7,080 nt of DNA from Candidatus Falkowiibacteriota bacterium (GTDB lineage: Bacteria; Patescibacteriota; Patescibacteriia; Patescibacteriales; GWE2-39-37). Where the stretch lies: NCBI GenBank assembly GCA_013335665.1, contig JAAXVE010000043.1, positions 1 to 7,080 on the forward strand. The letters are read 5' to 3'. A program made the position numbers and the translations under genes. Every line of letters begins with the position of its first letter. The stretch's first letter is position 1. The notes under the pieces are model-generated. The model saw only the letters and a program-made list of their open reading frames with translations. It had not been told where the DNA came from and did not search any database. Below are positions 1-6,115 of the stretch, in pieces.

Positions 1-22
1 ATTCACATTTACTACGCGCAGG

Positions 23-1861
23 CTATTCCAAGACCGCTTTGATGCGACGAACGCCGGCAGAAGAACTTTCTTCCTTCTGTATCTTATATTTACCTAGAAT
101 GCCGATTCTGTCAACATGCGGGCCGCCACAGATTTCCATGCTAAAAATTTCGTCACCCTGACCGACAGTATAAACTTTGACTTTTTCACCGTATTTCGAC
201 TCAAAAACGCCGACTGCTCCCTTCTTTTTTGCCTCTTCAACTGTCATTTCTTCAAAGGAGACAGGCAAATCCTTGCCGATAGCTTCGTTGACCAGACGCT
301 CAACTTCGGCTAGCTGTTCAGCTGTCATCTTATCCGGATGATTAAAATCCAAGCGTAGCCGCTCCGGGGTAATATTCGAACCTTTCTGATTGATCTGGTT
401 GCCTAAAACTTTCCTTAAAGCAGCAAGAGTCAGATGCGTAGCTGTGTGCAATTTTTTGCTCGCATCGCCCGTGTCCTGCAAGCCGCCCTTAAACATGCCA
501 GCCGAGGCCGTGCGAGACAGCTCTTGATGCTTGGCTAGCTCAGTGGCAAACTCATCATCATTAACTTCAAAGCCGCGTTCCCTTGCTAGTTCCTTTGTTA
601 TTTCAAGTGGAAACCCGTATGACTGGTAAAGATTAAAGGCGTCATCGCCTGAGATTTTGCTGTTAGGCAAACTGTTGGCAATTTTTTCAAATTCCTTAAT
701 ACCATTCTCCAGTGTCTGTCTGAACTTATGCTCTTCCTTGGTTAATTCTTCAAGAATGACTGTTTCTTTTTCTTTCAGCTCCGTATAGAAATGCCCATAC
801 ATGGCAATGACGGTTTCGGCAATTGCTCGTGTAAAGTCGGTTTCAATGCCCAGGAGCTTAGCGTAACGCATAGCACGACGCAAAAGGCGGCGTAGGACGT
901 AACCGCGGCTTGCATTTGAAGGAGTGACTCCGTCGGCAATCATGAAGGCTGAAGCCTTGATATGATCGGCAATGATGCGGAATGATTTTTTAACCTCCTC
1001 GCTTTCGCCATACTGCTTGCCGGAAATTTCTGACAGTTTGTTAAAAATCGGCTGAAAGAGTTCGGTCTCGAAGACGGTGGTCTCGCCATTCATAACCATC
1101 AAAGTACGCTCGACACCCATGCCGGTGTCTACGTTCGGCTTTTCCAGTTTGATATATTGCCCGTCAGCAGTCTTGTTAAACTCCATAAAGACATCATTCC
1201 AAATCTCCATCAAACGATGACTGTCAACCAAATCGGTGAAACGGCCAGCCAACGGACCGTCTTCCGGCTTAGTGTCGTAGAACATTTCAGTGTCACCGCC
1301 GCAAGGTCCGGTAGTGCCGGCTATCCAAAAATTGTCATCCGTGCCTAGCGGGATGATGCGGATGTTGTCTTTGATGATTTGATCATCGGCAGCAATCTCG
1401 GCAACCATTCCAGCTTGATTAAAGGTTTTTTGCCAAACCTCGATCGCTTTCTCGTCGCGCGGAATATTTCCCTCTCCTTTGAATGTGGTGACGTAGAGCC
1501 GTTTAGGGTCAAGGCCGAGCCACTTTGGGTCGGTCAAGAATTCGAAACTCCACGCGATTGCTTCGTCTTTGAAGTAATCGCCAAAACTCCAGTTGCCCAT
1601 CATTTCGAAAAAAGTGCAATGGCGGTTGTCGCCCACATCGTCGATGTCACCCGTTCGGACGCATTTCTGCACGTCGGCCACACGCTTGCCACCCGGGTGC
1701 TCCTCACCCAAAAGGTAAGGCACCAACGGGTGCATACCGGCAGTTGTAAAAAGAGTGGAGGCATCGGTCTCTCGCGGAACTAGCGAGGCACTGGGAATGA
1801 TCGAATGCCCTTTTGATTTGAAAAAATCAAGGTATTTCTGCCTGAGTTCGTTAGCAGTCAT
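23..1861 (-). CDS. alaS: Alanine--tRNA ligase, compact form
   Basis: Class II synthetase that charges tRNA-Ala with alanine in the cytosol and clears mischarged Ser/Gly. The 612-residue product has the AlaRS catalytic core: LFTTAGM (about 37-43), motif 2 region RHCTFFEMMGNW (80-91), GMGVERT motif 3 (247-253) and RGYVLRRLLRRA (319-330). The editing zinc site is intact, with H472xxxH476 and C578GGPH582. It is far shorter than E. coli AlaRS (876 aa). The beta-barrel that normally carries the YAESGGQxGD motif is absent, with only about 16 residues joining the core to HTATH, and the protein stops at SSSAGVRRIKAVLE, so the C-Ala (DHHA1) domain is missing. A proper TAG stop at 23-25 argues against a window or frameshift artefact. 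The ATG at 1861 gives the expected N-terminus (MTANELRQKYLDFFKSKGH). No Shine-Dalgarno is visible. A separate promoter lies 42 bases upstream. Confidence 0.97.
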   Translation of the reverse strand: MTANELRQKYLDFFKSKGHSIIPSASLVPRETDASTLFTTAGMHPLVPYLLGEEHPGGKRVADVQKCVRTGDIDDVGDNRHCTFFEMMGNWSFGDYFKDEAIAWSFEFLTDPKWLGLDPKRLYVTTFKGEGNIPRDEKAIEVWQKTFNQAGMVAEIAADDQIIKDNIRIIPLGTDDNFWIAGTTGPCGGDTEMFYDTKPEDGPLAGRFTDLVDSHRLMEIWNDVFMEFNKTADGQYIKLEKPNVDTGMGVERTLMVMNGETTVFETELFQPIFNKLSEISGKQYGESEEVKKSFRIIADHIKASAFMIADGVTPSNASRGYVLRRLLRRAMRYAKLLGIETDFTRAIAETVIAMYGHFYTELKEKETVILEELTKEEHKFRQTLENGIKEFEKIANSLPNSKISGDDAFNLYQSYGFPLEITKELARERGFEVNDDEFATELAKHQELSRTASAGMFKGGLQDTGDASKKLHTATHLTLAALRKVLGNQINQKGSNITPERLRLDFNHPDKMTAEQLAEVERLVNEAIGKDLPVSFEEMTVEEAKKKGAVGVFESKYGEKVKVYTVGQGDEIFSMEICGGPHVDRIGILGKYKIQKEESSSAGVRRIKAVLE

Positions 1862-1902
1862 GGTTATGTATTTATATAGTAAATTTCTTTGACAATAATA
1901 TG

Positions 1903-1931
1903 AATATAGCGATTTTTGGCTTTTATTTCAA
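1903..1931 (-). promoter_or_regulatory. Predicted sigma-70-type promoter of alaS
   Basis: Reading the minus strand, TTGAAA (1931-1926) and TATATT (1908-1903) are separated by exactly 17 bases, close to the vegetative consensus. The predicted +1 is near 1896, giving a leader of about 35 nt before the alaS ATG. It lies downstream of the hairpin at 1957-1996, so alaS can be expressed independently of mnmA. A second element, TTGTCA (1895-1890) with TATAAA (1876-1871), has a 13-base spacer and is less likely. Confidence 0.6.
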
Positions 1932-1950
1932 GTGTTCGGGCGGCTGGATA

Positions 1951-1996
1951 AAATTTGAGGCCGGTCGATCATCCTTGCGGTAGATCGACCGGCCTC
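1951..1996 (-). terminator. Strong hairpin, probable intrinsic terminator before alaS
   Basis: A perfect 14-bp inverted repeat, GAGGCCGGTCGATC (1957-1970) against its complement (1983-1996), encloses a 12-nt loop. On the minus strand the stem is followed by AAATTTTATCC, a modest U-rich tail offset by three bases. It would end transcripts coming from mnmA or from the small ORF at 2000-2056, which stops only 3 bases before the stem. The tail is weaker than that of the other two terminators here, so the stem could instead be a structured RNA or a repeated palindrome. Confidence 0.55.
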
Positions 1997-1999
1997 GAG

Positions 2000-2056
2000 T
2001 CAGCAGCCGTTACTGCAGTGAGCAACGGCTCTCAGCATATAGCGTTTACGCAACAT
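2000..2056 (-). CDS. Candidate 18-aa small ORF with very strong ribosome binding site
   Basis: ATG at 2056 opens an 18-codon frame ending in TGA at 2000: MLRKRYMLRAVAHCSNGC. Seen directly: a basic N-terminal half (R3, K4, R5, R9), a terminal CxxxC pair (C14, C18), no membrane segment, and an almost ideal Shine-Dalgarno 8 bases before the ATG. The last codons encode a 9-bp hairpin (2005-2030), and a 14-bp hairpin follows the stop directly. I recognise no family. Possible roles are a regulatory leader peptide, a secreted or toxic micropeptide, or a ribosome-loading element whose peptide is irrelevant. It lies 105 bases after mnmA and may be read from it. A CATAAT at 2084-2079 could be a -10 box but has no recognisable -35. 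The ORF is too short for codon statistics, so the case rests on the ribosome binding site. Confidence 0.45.
   Translation of the reverse strand: MLRKRYMLRAVAHCSNGC
2005..2030 (-). other. RNA hairpin inside the small ORF
   Basis: Minus strand AGCCGTTGC (2030-2022) can pair with GTAACGGCT (2013-2005) in a 9-bp stem with one G-U pair and an 8-nt loop. It covers codons 9-17 of the 18-aa ORF, including its two alanine codons (GCC, GCT) and one of its cysteine codons. A translating ribosome would melt it. With the stem at 1957-1996 it forms two tandem hairpins, an arrangement resembling an attenuator, though I see no convincing competing antiterminator. Confidence 0.4.
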
Positions 2057-2061
2057 AGGTC

Positions 2062-2074
2062 TCACCTCCTTTCT
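2062..2074 (-). promoter_or_regulatory. Extended Shine-Dalgarno of the 18-aa ORF
   Basis: Minus strand AGAAAGGAGGTGA is complementary over 13 bases to the usual bacterial 16S 3' tail (TCACCTCCTTTCT). GGAGG sits at 2069-2065 with an 8-base gap to the ATG at 2056. None of the larger genes here with a visible upstream region has a recognisable Shine-Dalgarno, which makes this site stand out. Confidence 0.6.
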
Positions 2075-2117
2075 CGATTATGTTGCCTTTACCCCAACGC
2101 GGTGTGTTGCCGTTATG

Positions 2118-2152
2118 GGTGCGACAGTGCACCGAAAAAAAAGTGATGCACT
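2118..2152 (-). other. Alternative hairpins and T8 run after mnmA
   Basis: Three weak, overlapping structures share this stretch. Plus-strand arms AGTGCA (2126-2131) and TGCACT (2147-2152) can pair. GGTGC (2118-2122) and GCACC (2129-2133) form an exclusive alternative. On the minus strand AGTG-CAT-CACT (2152-2142) is a 4-bp stem running into eight T's (2142-2135), a poor but possible mnmA terminator. No other gene is seen between mnmA and the 18-aa ORF. Confidence 0.25.
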
Positions 2153-2161
2153 AATAGGTTG

Positions 2162-3235
2162 TCAGACAATAATTCCGCCACCTAAAACAATATCATTCTG
2201 GTAAAACACTATGCTTTGGCCTGGCGTGATTGCACGCTGAGGCTCTTGAAAATGAACGGCATAAGCATCGCCTTGCTTTTCGACTGTGACTTCGCACGGC
2301 TTGTGACGATAACGAATGACTGCTTGGCATGATAGAGGAAGATGCGGTTCTTGTCCAGTCCAGACAGTGTCAACTGCTTCCAGATGATCACGATAAAGCT
2401 CTGGACCGTCACCGTTTTTAGTTACATATAATATGTTTTTGGTGTAATCGAAACTGGCAACATAAAAAGGGCCGATGCCGCCAACCTCCACGCCTTTGCG
2501 CTGGCCTATGGTGTAAAGGGGTAGACCTTTATGCTCGCCGACAACCTGGCCGTCAGTTGTAATTATCGGTCCAGGCTTGGGATTAATGTATTTTTTTAAA
2601 AAAGTATTATGACCACTCGCGCCAACAAAGCAAATCTCCTGACTCTCAGCCTTGCTAGCGACGGCAAGGCCGTATTTTTCAGCCAGCTGTCGCACTTCTG
2701 GCTTAGTCAGATCAGCCAAAGGAAAAAGTACCCGCTTAAGCTTGTCTGCAGTCAAGGTGTATAAAAAATAAGTCTGATCCTTTTCCCTGTCAGTGGGGCG
2801 CCCTAAAGTAAGCATGCCATCTTTTTCTCCGATTTTCGCATAGTGTCCAGTTGCCACATAGTCATAGCCCAACTCGTCAGCCTTCTTGATCATGGCGTCG
2901 AATTTGATGAACTTATTGCAGTTAACACAAGGATTAGGCGTAAGGCCGCACGCATAATCGGAAACGAAGCTGTCTACCACGGTTTTCTTAAAATATTCAT
3001 CCAGATTAAGGGTATACAATGGGAAATCCAGCTTGTTAGCCACCCTTCTGGCATCATTGAAGGACTCGACCGAGCAGCATTTGTTGGTAACGGCATTGGA
3101 AACAGGCGATTCTTCAGTCCAGAAATGCATAAAGATGCCCAAAAGCTCATAGCCCTGGTCTTTTAATAATGCAGCGGCGACAGATGAGTCCACTCCGCCC
3201 GACATTCCTATTATTACTTTCTTCTTTTTTGACAT
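2162..3235 (-). CDS. mnmA: tRNA-specific 2-thiouridylase MnmA
   Basis: ATP-dependent enzyme that adds sulfur to C2 of uridine 34 in tRNA Lys, Glu and Gln, in the cytosol. The 357-residue length is normal for the family. The PP-loop SGGVDSS is at 12-18. The first catalytic cysteine is C106 in NPCVNCNKFIKF, and the persulfide partner is C202 in ESQEICFVG. ATGHYA (128-133), DREKDQTYFLY (149-159) and IGQRKG (243-248) are also family signatures, and the beta-barrel tail follows to GGGIIV. The ATG at 3235 puts the PP-loop at the usual distance from the N-terminus. It has no Shine-Dalgarno. A promoter predicts transcription starting on the ATG itself. The sulfur donors of the pathway (IscS, Tus) are not in the window. 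TGA is the stop. Confidence 0.97.
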   Translation of the reverse strand: MSKKKKVIIGMSGGVDSSVAAALLKDQGYELLGIFMHFWTEESPVSNAVTNKCCSVESFNDARRVANKLDFPLYTLNLDEYFKKTVVDSFVSDYACGLTPNPCVNCNKFIKFDAMIKKADELGYDYVATGHYAKIGEKDGMLTLGRPTDREKDQTYFLYTLTADKLKRVLFPLADLTKPEVRQLAEKYGLAVASKAESQEICFVGASGHNTFLKKYINPKPGPIITTDGQVVGEHKGLPLYTIGQRKGVEVGGIGPFYVASFDYTKNILYVTKNGDGPELYRDHLEAVDTVWTGQEPHLPLSCQAVIRYRHKPCEVTVEKQGDAYAVHFQEPQRAITPGQSIVFYQNDIVLGGGIIV

Positions 3236-3241
3236 GAATAT

Positions 3242-3270
3242 TTTATAACCGATTTTTTAATATTTGACAA
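3242..3270 (-). promoter_or_regulatory. Predicted promoter of mnmA, leaderless geometry
   Basis: Minus strand TTGTCA (3270-3265), a 17-base spacer and TATAAA (3247-3242) form a near-consensus sigma-70-type promoter. Taking the last -10 base as -7, +1 falls at 3235, the A of the mnmA ATG. That implies a leaderless mRNA, consistent with the missing Shine-Dalgarno. Confidence 0.7.
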
Positions 3271-3274
3271 ATCG

Positions 3275-3285
3275 GAACACTGTTC
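3275..3285. promoter_or_regulatory. Inverted repeat upstream of the mnmA -35 box
   Basis: GAACACTGTTC is a perfect 5-bp inverted repeat around one central base, 4 bases upstream of the mnmA -35. The position would suit an operator or activator site. It resembles the Gram-positive LexA half-sites (GAAC/GTTC), but the gap is 3 rather than 4 bases, and an 11-base palindrome can occur by chance. Confidence 0.2.
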
Positions 3286-3309
3286 AACCATTCAGTTACC
3301 CAAGTCCAT

Positions 3310-3331
3310 AAAAAAAGGCCCAGAGTGGGCC
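3310..3331 (-). terminator. Intrinsic terminator of the CAP-domain gene
   Basis: Stem GGCCCA (3317-3322) and TGGGCC (3326-3331) with a 3-nt loop is followed on the minus strand directly by seven T's (3316-3310). It begins 22 bases after the CAP gene stop. Seven T's also follow on the plus strand (3333-3339), so it could work in both directions. It separates the CAP gene from the mnmA promoter. Confidence 0.9.
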
Positions 3332-3352
3332 GTTTTTTTATAACTACACAGA

Positions 3353-4864
3353 TTATATAAGTATGAGTACGACCAGGAGTCCGATCAGACCAGCCGTGCT
3401 GGCAATCAGCTTTGGGTGCTGGCGATTAAACTCTACGGCTATCATGAAGACCAAAGAAATCATGGCCAGAACTAGCAAGACAAGATAGTAGTATGAGGTT
3501 ACTGAAAAAAGACTAGCTGCGAACTTTGGCTGTTCAGACCGTAACATCTGATATTGCTGCAAGACGGTTTGGCTGTTCGGTTTCAGATTGCTGGCATTAA
3601 CATCAGTGTCAGATCTTACGCCGTCCTTATTCCAGACTGAAAGCACTGCTGGCACAGTCGGTTGTTTGCTATCGAATTCGTTGGTGTATACCAAGGAGTT
3701 TAAGGTCCACATCCCGGAATTAGGATTAATCATTTCAAGATCCAGCTTTCGTCCAGCTACGCTGACTTGTGCGCGTGAAGTATCCCTAGGCACGAATGCT
3801 TCGACCTTGATCAGAAGCTTCCCTTTTTCTGGTTCGTGAGTGACTATAGTTGCCTTAGGTGCGCCCTCTGGCGTTAACTGAGGTTCGATCTGCTCGGTTG
3901 CCATCGCTGTAACTGCCACGCCTTGCTCTGGCATTTGCGCGACTGGCTGAACCGGCGCCTTGGCTTCGGTTGCCTTGGCAGCTACAGTTAAAACTTGACC
4001 GGCTAATTTTTTAGTCGTTAGACTAGCGCTCGCGGCGGCTTTTTCCGTGGGCGTGCCGAACATCTGTGCCATCATAGTAGTATCGACATCCTGGTATTTG
4101 CCAGTGACGGCAGCAACGCCTATTTCTTTAAAATCAGGGTCTATTAAATTGGCATTATGCGTAGGACTCTTGCGCCATGACTCGAAAACTTCTGCAGCGC
4201 TGGCAAAGCCCATGGCTAGATTCTCTCCGGCAACACGATATGGGTAGTTAGCCATCGAAAGCCAATTAGCCAATCCCAGATTCGATGGGCTGAGGTGGGC
4301 GAAATACTGGGCAACCAGCATATCCTGTACCTTTAACTGAGCGGCCTGAGTCAAACGCTGACTAACTTTAAGTTCTGGTAGATGTGCTTCTTTGCGGAAT
4401 GAGTTAGTGAGGGTCACAACCTGCTGCGATTGTGCGCTCAGCTCTTCTGGTGCCAACCAAGCCTCAACCGGAAATGACACGACAAATAAAAACATCACTA
4501 CCTTGATGATTATTGCGCTGGTTGCATGAAAAGCGATGCGTTTCGGGTGGAGTGCGTGCGGTTTGTAATCATTGCCCACATGAGGAATGAAGTAGTCTTT
4601 GACTTTTCCGCCTTTAGAGGTGTGGGGCTTGCCAATTGATGACTGTAACTTGGGAAACTGCCTCTTTTCTACGTCATCAGATAAATCGGCTAAGACCAAG
4701 GCGACAGGCGCCTTTTTAGCTGATTCAGGCTGAGGAAAATCAGAAATCGAAGTAGTCTCAGAAGTTATTTCTTGCTCAGACTTATCCAATTCCGGAAATA
4801 CGGTTGCAAAATTATTCTTCTGCAACAAGAACTCTGCGAATGTTTTAAATTCTTTTTGTGACAT
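3353..4864 (-). CDS. Membrane-anchored CAP (SCP/PR-1) domain protein
   Basis: 503-residue envelope protein. The layout is: soluble N-terminus (1-114) with the segment DYFIPHVGNDYKPHALHPKR (90-109); membrane helix about 115-137; CAP domain about 147-270; an A/T/P-rich linker (about 271-335); a beta-sandwich-like region (about 338-422); and two membrane helices at about 457-477 and 485-503. The four CAP site residues are present: H190 (AHLSP), E214 (GENLA), H236 (SPTHNANLI) and E247 (EIGVA). The topology suggests an N-in protein with the CAP and beta domains outside. CAP proteins have varied or unknown roles, and the substrate cannot be told. I chose the ATG at 4864. An upstream in-frame ATG at 4936 would place 24 codons over the tgt terminator and this gene's own promoter. 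No Shine-Dalgarno is seen. I recall similar proteins in Patescibacteria. Confidence 0.88.
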   Translation of the reverse strand: MSQKEFKTFAEFLLQKNNFATVFPELDKSEQEITSETTSISDFPQPESAKKAPVALVLADLSDDVEKRQFPKLQSSIGKPHTSKGGKVKDYFIPHVGNDYKPHALHPKRIAFHATSAIIIKVVMFLFVVSFPVEAWLAPEELSAQSQQVVTLTNSFRKEAHLPELKVSQRLTQAAQLKVQDMLVAQYFAHLSPSNLGLANWLSMANYPYRVAGENLAMGFASAAEVFESWRKSPTHNANLIDPDFKEIGVAAVTGKYQDVDTTMMAQMFGTPTEKAAASASLTTKKLAGQVLTVAAKATEAKAPVQPVAQMPEQGVAVTAMATEQIEPQLTPEGAPKATIVTHEPEKGKLLIKVEAFVPRDTSRAQVSVAGRKLDLEMINPNSGMWTLNSLVYTNEFDSKQPTVPAVLSVWNKDGVRSDTDVNASNLKPNSQTVLQQYQMLRSEQPKFAASLFSVTSYYYLVLLVLAMISLVFMIAVEFNRQHPKLIASTAGLIGLLVVLILI

Positions 4865-4870
4865 AGAAAT

Positions 4871-4899
4871 ATTATAGCAACTATTGGCAAATTCATCAA
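4871..4899 (-). promoter_or_regulatory. Predicted promoter of the CAP-domain gene, leaderless geometry
   Basis: Minus strand TTGATG (4899-4894), 17 bases, then a perfect TATAAT (4876-4871) preceded by TGC (extended -10). Counting from the -10, +1 is 4864, the A of the chosen ATG, again implying a leaderless mRNA. The spacing from -10 to ATG equals that of mnmA (6 bases between). Confidence 0.75.
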
Positions 4900-4909
4900 A
4901 GGCCCATGA

Positions 4910-4945
4910 ATAAAAGGCGTATCCGTAACTGGACACGCCTTTTAT
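4910..4945 (-). terminator. Intrinsic terminator of tgt
   Basis: Arms ATAAAAGGCGT (4910-4920) and ACGCCTTTTAT (4935-4945) pair perfectly. In the minus-strand RNA a G-U pair and a further 3 bp (TCC/GGA) extend the stem to 15 bp with a 6-nt loop. A-rich and T-rich flanks allow termination in both directions. It starts 36 bases after the tgt stop. Confidence 0.8.
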
Positions 4946-4981
4946 ATTTTTATCACACGACTTGTGAATATCTTTTTCAAA

Positions 4982-6115
4982 CTAAAGCTTGCCATTTTTT
5001 ATCTCTTGGCGGATTTCTGACATGAGATCAAGATAGAATTCAAGATTGTTCAAGGTAGCCAAACGCAAGCCTAGCGGCTCGTTAATCTTAAAAAGATAAT
5101 TGAGATAGCCCAGGGTATATTTGCGTAAAGCCGGTATTTTCGAATCGGGATTAATCGAGCGTTTGCTACTCGCGAATTTGCTATTGGTGATATTTATCGT
5201 CTCATAAAACTTATCACCTTTGGAAACATGGATTTTTTTGTTGCGCTGAAATAGGCGGCCGTGACGGCCCTCGCGCGTTGGTATAACGCAGTCGAACATG
5301 TCGACCCCCTGCCTGACCGCATGAACGATCTGCTCTGGATAGCCGACGCCCATTAAGTAGCGCGGCCTGTCAGCTGGCAAAAGCGGGGTTAGCTCGGCTA
5401 AAAGATCATTCATCTGCTCGCTCGTCTCGCCGACAGCCAGGCCGCCGATGTTGTAGCCGTCAAAATCCAGCTTGGCCAGTTCGGCTAGGCTCTGCTTGCG
5501 CATCTCCAAATCCAAGCCGCCTTGGATAACGGCATGAACTAAAGGTTTGTTCTTGATCTTTTTCAATTCCTTCTTAGTGCGTTCAGCCCACTTGGTCGTG
5601 ATCTCGACTGAATGCCTTATTTTCTTGTCGTCAGCTGGCAAAGCGACACACTGATCGAGGCAGACGGCAATATCAACGCCCAACTCTGCCTGGATGCGCA
5701 AGGCGCGCTCAGGAGTGAGCAAATGTTTGGAGCCATCAACATAAGACCGGAACTCGACACCATCATCAGTCACCTTTACAAGCCCATCGCCTGAACGCTT
5801 CTTAGTGCCGGCCAAGGAAAACACCTGAAATCCGCCAGAGTCAGTAAGTATGCTTCCCTGCCAATCAGCAAAACTATGCAAACCGCCCATTTTTTTAACA
5901 TGAGGCGAACCAGGGCGTAACATTAGGTGATAAGTATTCGAAAGAATAATCTCTGCGCCCAACTGCCTGATTTCTTCGGCGGTCACGTGCTTCAGCACGC
6001 CTTGCGTCGCCACAGGCATAAAAAATGGCGTATGCAAAACGCCGTGAGCAGTCTTATACTTGCCCACGCGCGCTTTTGATTTGCCAGATGATTTTATAAG
6101 TGAAAAATTCTTCAT
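4982..6115 (-). CDS. tgt: tRNA-guanine transglycosylase, zinc site lost
   Basis: Exchanges guanine 34 for preQ1 in GUN-anticodon tRNAs, the committed tRNA step of queuosine synthesis. The 377-residue product is of normal bacterial length. Catalytic parts are present: NTYHLMLRPG (60-69), D92 in TDSGGFQVFSL, CLDQC (152-156) with the bacterial-type C156 that favours preQ1, QGG (198-200), GGLAVGE (224-230), and nucleophile D275 in DMFDCVIPTREGRHG. The C-terminal zinc motif (CxCxxC plus a distant His in E. coli and Zymomonas Tgt) aligns without gaps to INPDSKIPALRKY and LATLNNLEFY. There the four ligands are S325, I327, L330 and N356, so none can bind zinc as usual. About 12 extra residues lie between D275 and this region. 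The start codon overlaps the preceding small gene (ATGA), implying translational coupling. No Shine-Dalgarno is seen. No queuosine synthesis genes are nearby. Confidence 0.95.
   Translation of the reverse strand: MKNFSLIKSSGKSKARVGKYKTAHGVLHTPFFMPVATQGVLKHVTAEEIRQLGAEIILSNTYHLMLRPGSPHVKKMGGLHSFADWQGSILTDSGGFQVFSLAGTKKRSGDGLVKVTDDGVEFRSYVDGSKHLLTPERALRIQAELGVDIAVCLDQCVALPADDKKIRHSVEITTKWAERTKKELKKIKNKPLVHAVIQGGLDLEMRKQSLAELAKLDFDGYNIGGLAVGETSEQMNDLLAELTPLLPADRPRYLMGVGYPEQIVHAVRQGVDMFDCVIPTREGRHGRLFQRNKKIHVSKGDKFYETINITNSKFASSKRSINPDSKIPALRKYTLGYLNYLFKINEPLGLRLATLNNLEFYLDLMSEIRQEIKNGKL

Noticed and set aside
1379..1783. A 134-codon plus-strand ORF opposite alaS, and similar plus-strand frames opposite mnmA, CAP and tgt
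   Set aside because: They are antisense shadows of strongly supported genes, with no promoter, ribosome binding site or recognisable domain.
1871..1895. TTGTCA/TATAAA as the alaS promoter
   Set aside because: The spacer is only 13 bases. The TTGAAA-17-TATATT pair just upstream fits far better.
1957..2056. Classical alanine attenuation of alaS by the 18-aa leader peptide
   Set aside because: Only two alanine codons are present and they are not consecutive, no good antiterminator pairing was found, and alaS has its own promoter below the hairpin. Not excluded, but not supported.
1955..2146. A 63-codon plus-strand ORF in the mnmA-alaS gap
   Set aside because: It has no ribosome binding site and a composition unlike a protein, and it is the reverse reading of palindromic hairpins, which create open frames easily.
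3275..3285. A LexA (SOS) box upstream of mnmA
   Set aside because: The GAAC and GTTC half-sites are 3 bases apart rather than the 4 of the Gram-positive LexA box, and mnmA is not an expected SOS gene.
4865..4936. A 24-codon N-terminal extension of the CAP-domain protein, starting at 4936
   Set aside because: It would overlap the tgt terminator (4910-4945) and the CAP promoter (4871-4899), and its peptide is not like the rest. The ATG at 4864 coincides with the predicted +1.
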